From Burkholderia pyrrocinia (GTDB lineage: Bacteria > Pseudomonadota > Gammaproteobacteria > Burkholderiales > Burkholderiaceae), in NCBI RefSeq assembly GCF_003330765.1, contig NZ_CP024903.1, positions 1,178,001 through 1,242,000 of the forward strand: a DNA stretch of 64,000 nt. The letters run 5' to 3'. Made by a program: the position numbers and the translations under genes. Each line of letters begins with the position of its first letter. The stretch's first letter is position 1. The notes beneath the pieces are model-generated. The model was not told the DNA's origin, made no database searches, and saw only the letters and a list, made by a program, of their open reading frames with translations. Positions 35,721 through 44,088 of this stretch are shown one piece after another.

Positions 35721-35771
35721 TGAGACGTTGGGACGTTCGTCTCAGTGCAATGAGACGAATCGCGAGACGAA
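35721..35771. promoter_or_regulatory. Cluster of four TGAGACG-type repeats (enhancer-like sites)
   Basis: TGAGACGTT at 35721-35729 faces TTCGTCTCA at 35736-35744 (inverted pair TGAGACG-N10-CGTCTCA), followed by direct copies TGAGACGAA at 35751-35759 and CGAGACGAA at 35763-35771. They lie 137-187 bp upstream of the sigma-54-like -24 element, the usual place for an enhancer-binding protein such as AcoR (inference). Confidence 0.6.
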
Positions 35772-35896
35772 CGGCGACGGCCGGCGCGGTTCATCGCGCG
35801 CTCGGGCGACGACTTCGTCCACCGCGACCGGTGCGCGCGACGTGAATCCGGCCCATTGCAGCGATCGGCGAAACGGATCGTTGCGCACGTTACCCC

Positions 35897-35927
35897 TTTA
35901 CTTGAAGTGAACTTCAATTTGTATCAT
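35897..35927 (+). promoter_or_regulatory. MerR-type promoter of the MFS gene
   Basis: TTTACT (35897-35902) and TATCAT (35922-35927) are separated by 19 bp, and the spacer holds the dyad TTGAAGTGAACTTCAA (arms 35902-35908 and 35911-35917). An over-long 19-bp spacer with a central dyad is the hallmark of promoters controlled by MerR-family regulators. No merR gene lies in this window. Confidence 0.6.
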
Positions 35928-35994
35928 GTGCGCCAGTCCGATCGCGGCCGCATGAAACATCCCGTTGCACGCGGCGGCCTCAACGGAGGTGGAG

Positions 35995-37206
35995 ATGACC
36001 GAATCGCCTGTCGCGGCCGATGCCGCCGCGCTGCCGTCACGCAGTTACCGGGCCGCCGTCGCGAACGTCGTGCTGGCGAGCATCGTGTCGGCGTTGCACG
36101 TCGGCAAGGCGACGATCGCATTGCCGTCGCTCCAGCACGAGTTCGGCGGCTCGCTCGCATCGCTGAGCGGGATCATGTCGGTGTTTCCGTTCGTCGGCGT
36201 GTTCGGCGGGATCGCGGCCGGCCTGCTGGTGCGCCGCTGGGGCGACCGGCTGCTGCTGATGACGGGGCTCGTCATCCTCGGCCTGTCGAGTGTCGCCGGT
36301 GCGTGGGCAGGCAGTTTCGCGCTGCTGCTGGCCACGCGCTTCGCCGAAGGGCTCGGTTTCGTGATCGTGGTCGTCGCTGCGCCGGCCGTGCTGAATCGCG
36401 TGACGCCGCCCGAGCGGCGCAATCTCGTATTCGGCCTGTGGAGCACGTTCATGCCGGCCGGCATGGCGCTGTCGATGCTCGTCGGGCCGCTGCTCGGCGG
36501 CTGGCGCAACGGCTGGCTCGCGGCCGCGGCGCTGACGCTCGTCGCGGCGGCTGCGGTGCCCGTCACGACATCCGCCGATGCTCCGTCGCGGCAGGCCGCC
36601 GCGCCGCGCATCGGGCCCGCGCTGCGCGACGTGCTCGCGTCGCGCTCGACCACGCTGCTCGCGCTGGGCTTCGCGACCTACAACGTGCAGTTCTTCGCGG
36701 TGATGACGTTCCTGCCGGTCTTCCTGATGCAGCGTCTCGGCGTCGCGGTCGGCGCGGCGGGGCTGATCAGCGCGGCGATCGTCGCCGCGTGCGTGATCGG
36801 CAACCTGACCGCCGGCTGGCTGCTGTCGCGCGGCGCGCGGCCGGGGATCGTGATGGCCGCGACGTCGGTGGCGATCGGCGTGGCCGGCGCAGGGCTCTTC
36901 AGCGCGGCCACGCCCGCGCCGCTCGCGGTCGCGCTGGGTTTCGCGTTCTCGGCGATCGCGGGGATGCTGCCCGCGACGATCCTTGCTTGCGCGCCGGGCT
37001 CCGCTCCGTCGCCGTCGCTGGCGCCGCTCAGCATCGGCTGGGTCGTGCAGGGCAACTACCTTGGGCAAGTGATCGGGCCGCTGACGATCGGCGCGATCGT
37101 CGGCGCGTTCGGCTGGTCGGGCGGCATCGGGCTGATGCTCGCGGCCGCTGTCGCCGGCGCGGCGATCGGCCTGTTGCTGCTGCGCGAACCGATGGGCCGG
37201 CGCTGA
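35995..37206 (+). CDS. MFS transporter (CynX/NimT-like)
   Basis: 403 residues from ATG 35995 after GGAGGTGGAG. Twelve membrane helices; 'GKATIALPSLQHEFGGSLASLSGIMSVFPFVGVFGGIAAGLLVRRWGDR' covers helices 1-2 and the loop motif. The sequence is nearest the cyanate/2-nitroimidazole exporter group. A MerR-type promoter suggests induction by a toxic compound or oxidative signal and hence efflux. Confidence 0.85.
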   Translation: MTESPVAADAAALPSRSYRAAVANVVLASIVSALHVGKATIALPSLQHEFGGSLASLSGIMSVFPFVGVFGGIAAGLLVRRWGDRLLLMTGLVILGLSSVAGAWAGSFALLLATRFAEGLGFVIVVVAAPAVLNRVTPPERRNLVFGLWSTFMPAGMALSMLVGPLLGGWRNGWLAAAALTLVAAAAVPVTTSADAPSRQAAAPRIGPALRDVLASRSTTLLALGFATYNVQFFAVMTFLPVFLMQRLGVAVGAAGLISAAIVAACVIGNLTAGWLLSRGARPGIVMAATSVAIGVAGAGLFSAATPAPLAVALGFAFSAIAGMLPATILACAPGSAPSPSLAPLSIGWVVQGNYLGQVIGPLTIGAIVGAFGWSGGIGLMLAAAVAGAAIGLLLLREPMGRR

Positions 37207-37250
37207 GCGCGGCGCCGGTGCCGTTCAACCTGCACGGAAGTCCGTCAAGC

Positions 37251-37736
37251 ATGCTCAACACCATGGACAGCCTGATCTGCGAAGAAGACGTGTCGTCCGA
37301 CGCGCCGGCATTGGGCGAATACGAAGCGATGCCGCCGCGCGTTGGCGGCATCACGCATCCGCGCGTGACGATCGGCCGCGCGCCGGTTTCGGAACACGCC
37401 GCGGCCGCGGTCTCGCCGTTGCGCCCGCAACTGTTCGTCACGGTGCTGGAGGCTGGCGACGACGGCCTGCTGATTCGATGGGTCGAGAGCGGCCGTTGCC
37501 ATTACGGCGAGCAACGCTGGCGTTTGCGCGTCGCGTTGCAGCCGGGCCGCTGCGCGATCTCGGGGCGGCCGATCGAGCCGGGCGAGCCGGTGTTCCGGCC
37601 GGTGCGGCGGCCCCTGCCCGCCAACGGCGACGAGATGATCTGCCCGGCGTCGGTGCCGTGCGCGGCCGGCGCGACGCGGGCGGACGTCGCGCCCGAGGAC
37701 GACGATGCACGGAATCCGGCCGACGTTCTCGACTGA
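37251..37736 (+). CDS. Small cytosolic protein, DUF3331-like
   Basis: 161 residues from ATG 37251; an in-frame ATG at 37263 is possible. The core 'LFVTVLEAGDDGLLIRWVESGRCHYGEQRWRLRV' followed by 'GRCAISGRPIEPGEPVFRP' resembles the Burkholderia-specific DUF3331 family, whose CxxSGxxI..G..VFRP pattern recalls a small zinc-ribbon-like fold. Function unknown. Lies 44 bp after the MFS gene. Confidence 0.75.
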   Translation: MLNTMDSLICEEDVSSDAPALGEYEAMPPRVGGITHPRVTIGRAPVSEHAAAAVSPLRPQLFVTVLEAGDDGLLIRWVESGRCHYGEQRWRLRVALQPGRCAISGRPIEPGEPVFRPVRRPLPANGDEMICPASVPCAAGATRADVAPEDDDARNPADVLD

Positions 37737-37759
37737 ACATCGGCCGGCCGCGCACGGCA

Positions 37760-39004
37760 CTACTTCTTCAGATCGTTCCGGTACTGGATGAACCCTGCGT
37801 TGTTCGCGAGCTTGTCGTACAGCGCGCGCGCGGTCGTGTTGGTTTCGTGCGTGAGCCAGTACACGCGGCTCGCGCCGGCTTCACGGGCACGTTCGTACAC
37901 GGCCTCGATCAGCGCGCCGCCCGCGCCTTGCCCGCGTGCGTCGGGTGAGGTGTACAGGTCCTGCAGGTAGCAGTACGGCCCTTCGGTCCAGCACGAGCGG
38001 TGGTAGATCGAATGCACGATCCCGACCAGCGCGCCCGACGCGTCGAATGCGCCGAGCACGAACATCGGTTCGGCGGGATCCATCAGGCGGGCCCACGTCG
38101 TCGCGAACACCGCGTCGCTCAGCGCGGTGTCGTAGAACTTCTGGTAACCCTGCCACAGCGGGCGCCAAGCGGCTTCATCGGTGGCGACGAGCGCGCGCAC
38201 CGTGACGCGCGTCGCGTCGTTCGCGCGGCTGGCCGCGTCGCGCGCACTCGCGTGCGCGTGGCGGATCGCGGTGAGCGACTGGCGCTGCTCGCCCTGCGCG
38301 TCGAAGTTCTCGGGCGCGAGCCAGGCGTCGAACGCGGCGCGCACGGCCGGCCATTCGCCGTCGATGATCGAGAACCACGCGGTGTCGCGATTGCGGCCCC
38401 GGTAGATGATCGCCTGCCGGAACGTGCCTTCGTAGCGGAAGCCGAGCCGTGCGGCCGCCTTGCGCGACGGCGCGTTCAGGTCGTCGCACTTCCATTCGTA
38501 GCGCCGGTAGCCGAGCGTGTCGAACGCGTACTTCATCAGCAGGTACTGCGCTTCGGTCGACACGGGCGTGCGCTTGAGCAGCGGCGAGAACGTGACGGAG
38601 CCGACCTCGATCACGCCGTTGGCCGGATCGATGCGCATCAGCGCGAGCGTGCCGACCGCGCGACCCGTCGCGCGGTCGATCACCGTGTAGTGCAGCGGAT
38701 CGGCGCTCGCCGCCGCACCGCGTGCGTAGTCGCGGTAGCTCGACTCGTCGGTGTACGGGCCGTGCGCGAGATAGGTCCAGTCGCTGCCGTCGGGCGCTTG
38801 GGCGTAGGCGGCGTACAGGTCGGACGCGTGGCGCTCGGCGTCGAGCGGTTCGAGCCGGCAGTAGCGGCCTTCAAGCACGATGCGCTCCGGGCGCGGGCGC
38901 GCGGACCAGTCGGGAACGGGGTGGCCGATGGGCTGTTGGAAGGCGTTGGTGAGCGTGGACAAGGTCGATCTCGCTTCGGTTGGCGGCCGGCGACATGCCG
39001 GCAT
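37760..39004 (-). CDS. Tandem GNAT acetyltransferase (two GNAT domains in one protein)
   Basis: 414 codons to ATG 39004; a TTG start at 38962 (STLTNAFQQPIGHPVPDW) is also plausible and gives 400 residues. The N-terminal domain (about 30-230) is RimJ/RimL-like: 'GRYCRLEPLDAERHASDLYAAY', 'FDTLGYRRYEWKCDDLNAPSRKAAARLGFRYEGTFRQ'. The C-terminal domain (about 265-414) is a second GNAT with the acetyl-CoA loop 'SPDARGQGAGGALIEAVYERA'. Each half is normally a separate protein. Divergent to the MocR regulator at 39141. Acceptors unknown. Confidence 0.85.
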   Translation of the reverse strand: MPACRRPPTEARSTLSTLTNAFQQPIGHPVPDWSARPRPERIVLEGRYCRLEPLDAERHASDLYAAYAQAPDGSDWTYLAHGPYTDESSYRDYARGAAASADPLHYTVIDRATGRAVGTLALMRIDPANGVIEVGSVTFSPLLKRTPVSTEAQYLLMKYAFDTLGYRRYEWKCDDLNAPSRKAAARLGFRYEGTFRQAIIYRGRNRDTAWFSIIDGEWPAVRAAFDAWLAPENFDAQGEQRQSLTAIRHAHASARDAASRANDATRVTVRALVATDEAAWRPLWQGYQKFYDTALSDAVFATTWARLMDPAEPMFVLGAFDASGALVGIVHSIYHRSCWTEGPYCYLQDLYTSPDARGQGAGGALIEAVYERAREAGASRVYWLTHETNTTARALYDKLANNAGFIQYRNDLKK

Positions 39005-39140
39005 GCAGACGATCGTAGTCCTGGCGAGGTACCATGAGAAGCGCCAGAGTTAGACAAATTTATGGTGCCACGATCCGCACGCCAGCCGTGCGCCACTAAC
39101 CGTGCGTCACGTTCCGACACTTTCACGCTGCGATGCTCCG

Positions 39141-40613
39141 ATGACGACTGTCTTTCCTGCCGGCGACGCGCCGTTGCTGCCGCTCGATGCGCCGCTGGCG
39201 CGCGCGCCGGGCGCGCCTTCGCTGCAGCGCCAGTTGCTGCGCCGCGTCCGCGACGCGATCCTTGGTGGCGCGATGCCGGCCGGCACGCGGCTGCCCGGCA
39301 CGCGCGCGCTGGCCGAGACGCTCGGCGTGTCGCGCAACACGACGGCCGCCGTCTACGAGCAGCTGGTCGCCGAAGGCTTCCTGCAGTCCGACCGCCGCGG
39401 TACGCGCGTCGTCGGGCTGTCGCGGCCGGCGCCACCGCGCCGGCGTGCCGCGCCGCCGGCAGTCGCGCAGCGGCTCGGCCGGATTCGCCCGAGCCTCGTC
39501 GGCACCGGCGAATCGGAGGGTTTTCGGCCGGGCGTGCCCGCGCTGTCGCATTTCCCGGTGGACGCGTGGCGGCACGCGATCGACCGCGCGCTGCGCCGCG
39601 CCGGCCGCGACCTGCTCGCGTATGGCGATCCGCTCGGCGAGCGCACGTTGCGCGAATCGATCGCGCGCCACCTGGCAGTGACGCGCGGCGTGCGCTGCGA
39701 TCCCGAGCAGATCGTGATCACGGAAGGCGCACAGGGCGCGATCTCGCTGTGCGCGCAGTTGCTGACGAACCCGGGTGATACGGTGTGGGTCGAGGAGCCC
39801 GGCTATCGCGGCGCGCGCACCGCGATGCAGGCGGCCGACCTCGACGTCGTGCCGATGCCGGTCGACGCAGAAGGGTTGCGCGCGGAAGAGGGCGACTGGC
39901 GCGAGCGGCCGCCGCGCCTCGTCTATACGACGCCGTCGAACCAGTTCCCGACCGGCGCCGTGCTGTCGATCTCGCGCCGGCTCGCGCTGATCGACGCCGC
40001 GCGCCGGCATCGCGCATGGATCATCGAGGACGACTACGACAGCGAATTCCGTCACACCGGCGAGCCGATCGGCGCGATGCACGGGCTCGCGCCCGATTCG
40101 CCCGTCGTGTATCTCGGCTCGTTCAGCAAGACGATGTTTCCGGCGCTGCGGATCGGCTTTCTCGTGCTGCCCGAGGCGCTGCTGGCCGCCGTGCGGACGG
40201 TACTGCCGGAGATGCTGCGCGGCGGGACGCGCCATGTGCAGCTCGCGCTGGCCGATTTCATCGAGACGGGCGAATACGGCCGGCATCTCGGGCGGATGCG
40301 CCGGCTGTATCGCGACCGGCGGCGTTTGCTGCTCGCGGCGCTCGACGCCAGCCTGAGCGTGCCGCACCAGGTCGAGGGTGGGCCGTGCGGATTGCATCTC
40401 GCGCTGCGGCTGCCGGCGCGCTACCGCGACCGCGCGATCGTCGACGCGGCGCGCGCGCGCGGCATCGGGCCGTTCCCGCTGTCGGGGTTTTCGATCGATG
40501 CGGCATCGGCGGCCAACGGGCTCGTGCTCGGCTTCGGCAATACATCGGCCGATGCGTTCGAGCCGATGTTGCGGACGGTATCGGCGATTGCGCAGCGGGT
40601 CGGCGGGAAGTGA
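39141..40613 (+). CDS. MocR/PdxR-type regulator (GntR HTH + aminotransferase domain)
   Basis: 490 residues. GntR-type winged helix (about 25-95, 'GTRLPGTRALAETLGVSRNTTAAVYEQLVAEGFL') joined to a fold-type I aminotransferase domain (about 120-480). The pyridoxal-phosphate lysine is in 'YLGSFSKTMFPALRIGF', with 'EDDYDSEF' upstream. Such proteins use PLP or an amino-acid adduct as signal, often to control vitamin B6 or amino-acid genes. The divergent tandem GNAT gene is the natural target. Confidence 0.93.
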   Translation: MTTVFPAGDAPLLPLDAPLARAPGAPSLQRQLLRRVRDAILGGAMPAGTRLPGTRALAETLGVSRNTTAAVYEQLVAEGFLQSDRRGTRVVGLSRPAPPRRRAAPPAVAQRLGRIRPSLVGTGESEGFRPGVPALSHFPVDAWRHAIDRALRRAGRDLLAYGDPLGERTLRESIARHLAVTRGVRCDPEQIVITEGAQGAISLCAQLLTNPGDTVWVEEPGYRGARTAMQAADLDVVPMPVDAEGLRAEEGDWRERPPRLVYTTPSNQFPTGAVLSISRRLALIDAARRHRAWIIEDDYDSEFRHTGEPIGAMHGLAPDSPVVYLGSFSKTMFPALRIGFLVLPEALLAAVRTVLPEMLRGGTRHVQLALADFIETGEYGRHLGRMRRLYRDRRRLLLAALDASLSVPHQVEGGPCGLHLALRLPARYRDRAIVDAARARGIGPFPLSGFSIDAASAANGLVLGFGNTSADAFEPMLRTVSAIAQRVGGK

Positions 40614-40828
40614 ACGGTCGCCGGACTTGTGCGGATTGACGAACCGCGCTCTTTGTTCGAAACGAACGCCGTCGCGGCTCCGCAGCCGCGACACCCCCTG
40701 GCGTACGGGTTTCGATTCGTAGGTTCCGACGGGCCGCGTGGACTATAAATGGATGGGTGTACCGGTGCTTGTCGGGCGCCTGCGCGTCTCGCGCATGTCG
40801 GCGCCGCGACTGCCGGGGGAGGTGCACC

Positions 40829-42469
40829 TTGGTTCGCCAGACGCTTGCTCGCGCCGTGCTTCGCACCGCGTTGATCGGGGGGGTATTTGCCGGATTTTTG
40901 CCGTCGCCGGCCGTCATTGCGGCGACGCTCGCGCCGCCCGCTGCACCACCCGCCATGAAGGAAAGGCCACATGCCGCGCCTTACGCGATGCCGGTCGACT
41001 TTCCGGCGATCGTCGACCGCTACGGCCCGGCGGTCGTGACCATCATGACCGCCGGGCCCGACCAGCAGGCCGGCGGCCCGTCCCTTGCGATCCTCGATCC
41101 CGACGATCCGCTCGCCGCGTTCTTCCGGCGTGGCGCGCCGTCGCCCGCGCAGGGCCCGCAGGCGCCGGCGCCCGATACGTCGCCGCGCGCGGTGTCGGGC
41201 AGCGGCTCGGGCTTCATTGTCAGCGCCGACGGCCTGATCCTCACGTCCGCGCATGTGGTCGACGATGCGACCGACGTGACGGTGCGGCTCACCGATCGCC
41301 GCGAATTCAAGGCGACGGTGCTGGTCGTCGATCCGCAAAGCGACGTCGCCGTGCTGCGAATCGACGGAAAGAAACTGCCGTTCGTGCGCGTCGGCGATTC
41401 GTCGAAGGTACGCGCGGGCGAACCGGTGATGACGATCGGCGCGCCGGACGGATCGGGCAATACGGTCACGGCCGGCATCGTCAGCGCGACGTCGCACCGG
41501 CTGCCGGACGGCAGCGCGTTTCCGTTCTTCGAGACCGACATCGCGCCGAATCCCGACAACTCCGGCGGCCCCGTGTTCAATCGCGCGGGCGACGTGATCG
41601 GCATTGCGGTGCAGGTCTATACGGGCGCCGACCGCTACGCGAGCATGACGTTCGCGATCCCGATCGCGTTCGCGGCAAAGGTGCGCGCGCAGCTACAGAC
41701 GCAGATGCAGGCTCAGGCTCAGGCTCAGGCTCAGGCGCAGGCGCAGGCGCAGGCTCAAGCTCAAGCTCAAGCTCAAGCTCAAGCTCAAGCTCAAGCGCAG
41801 GGTGCGCCGTCCGGCAACGCGTTCGGTGTCGACGTGCAGGACGTCGGCGCCGGGCTGGCCGCGGCGTTCGGGCTGCCGCGTCCGGCGGGCGCGCTCGTCA
41901 ACGGCGTCGCGCCCGGCTCGCCGGCCGCCGTGGCCGGCCTGAAGCCCGGCGACGTGATCGTGAAGCTGGGCGACAAGGCGATCGGCCGCTCGGCTGAACT
42001 GAACGACCTGGCCGCCGCGCTGTCGCCCGGCGAGAAGGCGTCGCTGCGGGTGATCCGCAATCGCGCGCCGGTGATGCTGACGATCACGGGCGCCGCCGAC
42101 GAGGCGGCCGGCAACGCCGGCGCGGCGGCAGGCATGGCCGCGCCGAAGGTCGCTGTCCGGCCAAGGCCAAGGCCAGGGCCGGGGCCGGGGGCGGGCGACG
42201 GCGGCGACCGGCTCGGGCTGACGATGCACGCGCTGAGCGACGACGAGCGCCGCTCGACGGGGCTCGCGGTCGGGATGATGGTGGACGCAGTGCACGGCCC
42301 GGCAGCGCGCGCGGGCATTCAGCCGGGCGATGTCGTGCTGGAGCTCAACGACACGCTGCTCGAGACGCCGGACGACGTGCAGTCGCTCGAAGCGAACGGC
42401 GGCAGCGTGATCGCCGTGCTGATCCAGCGCAACAACGCGCGGAAGTTCGTGTCGGTGCGCGCGCGTTAG
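40829..42469 (+). CDS. Periplasmic HtrA/DegP-like serine protease with (Ala-Gln) repeat
   Basis: 546 residues from TTG 40829, chosen because GGGGGAGG lies just upstream and a signal peptide follows at once (ARAVLRTALIGGVFAGFLP). Trypsin-like domain with the catalytic triad in TSAHVVDD, DPQSDVAVL and NPDNSGGPVF. Two PDZ domains follow (about 330-425 and 460-545). Between protease and first PDZ lies an Ala-Gln repeat of 15 units. A second Pro/Arg/Gly-rich spacer separates the PDZ domains. Likely envelope protein quality control. Confidence 0.88.
   Translation: MVRQTLARAVLRTALIGGVFAGFLPSPAVIAATLAPPAAPPAMKERPHAAPYAMPVDFPAIVDRYGPAVVTIMTAGPDQQAGGPSLAILDPDDPLAAFFRRGAPSPAQGPQAPAPDTSPRAVSGSGSGFIVSADGLILTSAHVVDDATDVTVRLTDRREFKATVLVVDPQSDVAVLRIDGKKLPFVRVGDSSKVRAGEPVMTIGAPDGSGNTVTAGIVSATSHRLPDGSAFPFFETDIAPNPDNSGGPVFNRAGDVIGIAVQVYTGADRYASMTFAIPIAFAAKVRAQLQTQMQAQAQAQAQAQAQAQAQAQAQAQAQAQAQAQGAPSGNAFGVDVQDVGAGLAAAFGLPRPAGALVNGVAPGSPAAVAGLKPGDVIVKLGDKAIGRSAELNDLAAALSPGEKASLRVIRNRAPVMLTITGAADEAAGNAGAAAGMAAPKVAVRPRPRPGPGPGAGDGGDRLGLTMHALSDDERRSTGLAVGMMVDAVHGPAARAGIQPGDVVLELNDTLLETPDDVQSLEANGGSVIAVLIQRNNARKFVSVRAR
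41711..41800 (+). repeat. Fifteen-unit hexanucleotide tandem repeat inside the HtrA-like gene
   Basis: Units of six bases run without interruption: GCTCAG x4, GCGCAG x3, GCTCAA x7, GCGCAG x1, all encoding Ala-Gln. Because the unit is two codons, gain or loss of copies keeps the frame, so linker length between the protease and PDZ domains can vary by slippage. Confidence 0.95.
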
Positions 42470-42486
42470 GGCGTTGACGCGGGCGG

Positions 42487-43368
42487 CGGCAGGCGGCGAT
42501 CACGTCGGTCTATCCGGTGTCGATGGCGACGATCCGCGACACCGGCGGCGGCGCGCGCGCGGCGAGCCGGATCGGCTATGCGGCGATGGCGGCCGCGTTC
42601 GCGCCGATGCTCGGCCCGACGCTCGGCGGCGTGCTCGATCAGACGGTGGGCTGGCGCGCAAGCTTCTGGTTGCTCGGCGCAGCCGGCATCGCGCTGTTCG
42701 GCTGGTGCGCGTTCGATCTCGTCGAAACGCACACGAACCGGTCGTCGAGCCTCGGGCGGCAGCTTCGCGCGTATCCGGCGCTGCTCCGCGCGCGCCGCTT
42801 CTGGGCCTACGCGCTTTGCATGGCGTTTTCGACGGGCTCGTTCTACGCGTTCCTGGCCGGCGCGCCGCTCGCCGCGAAAACGGTGTTCGGCATCGCGCCG
42901 GCGGAGATCGGCTTCTACATGGGAACGATCACGGCCGGTTTCGTGTGCGGCAGCTTTCTGGCTGCGCGTTACGCGCGCCGCTACGCGCTGGCCACGACGA
43001 TCCTGTGCGGGCGGGTCGTCGCGTGCGCGGGGCCGCTGATCGGCCTCGCGCTGAGGTTCGGCGGCGCGACGCATGCGATCGCGTGGTTCGGGCCGGGCGT
43101 GCTGGTCGGCATCGGCAACGGGCTGACCCATCCCGGCGCGCATGCCGGCGCAGTGTCGGTGCGGCCGGAACTGGCGGGCAGCGCGTCGGGGCTGGCCGGC
43201 GCGATGGCGATCGCCGGCGGCGCCGCGCTTTCGTCGCTGACGGGCGCGGTGCTGACCGCCGGCAACGCGGGCTATGCGCCGCTCGCGATGACGTTGCTGT
43301 CGGCTGCGATCGCGCTGGCGGCCGCCGTCTGCGTGCGGGTGCTTGATGCGCGGGATGCCGGGCGGTGA
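42487..43368 (+). pseudogene. 5'-truncated Bcr/CflA-like MFS transporter
   Basis: The reading frame opens just after TGA at 42475 and at once reads QAAITSVYPVSMATIRDTGG, the end of helix 4 and the following loop of Bcr/CflA drug exporters; about 100-115 N-terminal residues (helices 1-3 and most of 4) are absent. The remaining 8 helices are intact to the normal C-terminus. GTG 42517 or ATG 42523 could start a 283-residue product, but no ribosome site is visible. The break lies within 20 bp of the protease stop, suggesting a deletion joined the two genes. Confidence 0.8.
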
Positions 43369-43494
43369 ACGCGGGTGCGACCCGCTACCGTGTCGTGTGC
43401 GATTGGCGGACAATCCGTTGAATGCCGGGAGACGACGGACCATCCGCGAGCCGTATTCCCCGACAAACGCGAAGGGCGAATGGGCGAGGACGCG

Positions 43495-44040
43495 ATGAAC
43501 GACTTTTCTGATTTCCAGCGGGAAATTGCCGATGCCGCGAGGGCGACATTCAGGGCGTTGCGGGCGTTGCATCCGGACGAACATTTCTACGCGTTCGCGC
43601 TTTATACGGACAGCGGCGCGATGACGGTGGTGCCGGCGGCCAATTCGGTCGAAGGGCTGAGCCGGATCCGCGCGCAACAGGCGATCGCAGACGACGATCG
43701 GGCCCCGTGGTGTGCGTGGGGTTTTTCCGAATGGGCATATGCAGCGGCGGAAGCGTCGCCGTTCAACGAGATCTGCGGCAAGCTGGCCGATGAAGTGCTG
43801 AGCCCACAGTTTGTCCGGTCGAGATTCGCGGAATTTTCCCGGCAACTTCACGCCGACATGATCGAGGCGTTGCGGCTGCTCGATCGCGACGGCCTGTTCG
43901 GCACGGGCGAAGCAAGGGCGGCCATCACGCTGTTCGTGTCGATCAGCGACGACGATGCGGCCGAGGCGCTGGAAAACGACTCGGCGAAAGCGCTGAATCC
44001 GCCGGCCGTCGTCGAAGCCTTCCTGCACCGCTACGACTGA
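43495..44040 (+). CDS. DUF4303 family protein
   Basis: 181 residues from ATG 43495. Soluble, acidic alpha/beta protein with 'HPDEHFYAFALYTDSGAMTVVPAANSVEGLSRI' and 'CAWGFSEWAY', features of the DUF4303 group, whose members often appear among immunity genes of polymorphic toxin loci. No toxin gene is next to it here, so it may be an orphan. Function unproven. Confidence 0.8.
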   Translation: MNDFSDFQREIADAARATFRALRALHPDEHFYAFALYTDSGAMTVVPAANSVEGLSRIRAQQAIADDDRAPWCAWGFSEWAYAAAEASPFNEICGKLADEVLSPQFVRSRFAEFSRQLHADMIEALRLLDRDGLFGTGEARAAITLFVSISDDDAAEALENDSAKALNPPAVVEAFLHRYD

Positions 44041-44088
44041 CCGGAAGCGGCTGCGGCCACCGCACGGGCGGCCGCCCTGCCTGCTTCG

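Larger units (their letters stand above)
35487..35994. other. 508-bp divergent control region between butanediol dehydrogenase and MFS genes
   Basis: Contains no gene, but three separate signals: a sigma-54-like promoter for the dehydrogenase (35569-35584), a cluster of TGAGACG repeats (35721-35771) and a MerR-type promoter for the MFS gene (35897-35927). Confidence 0.6.

Noticed and set aside
41711..41800. Tandem repeat as a CRISPR-like array
   Set aside because: Six-base units without spacers inside a coding frame; a simple coding repeat.
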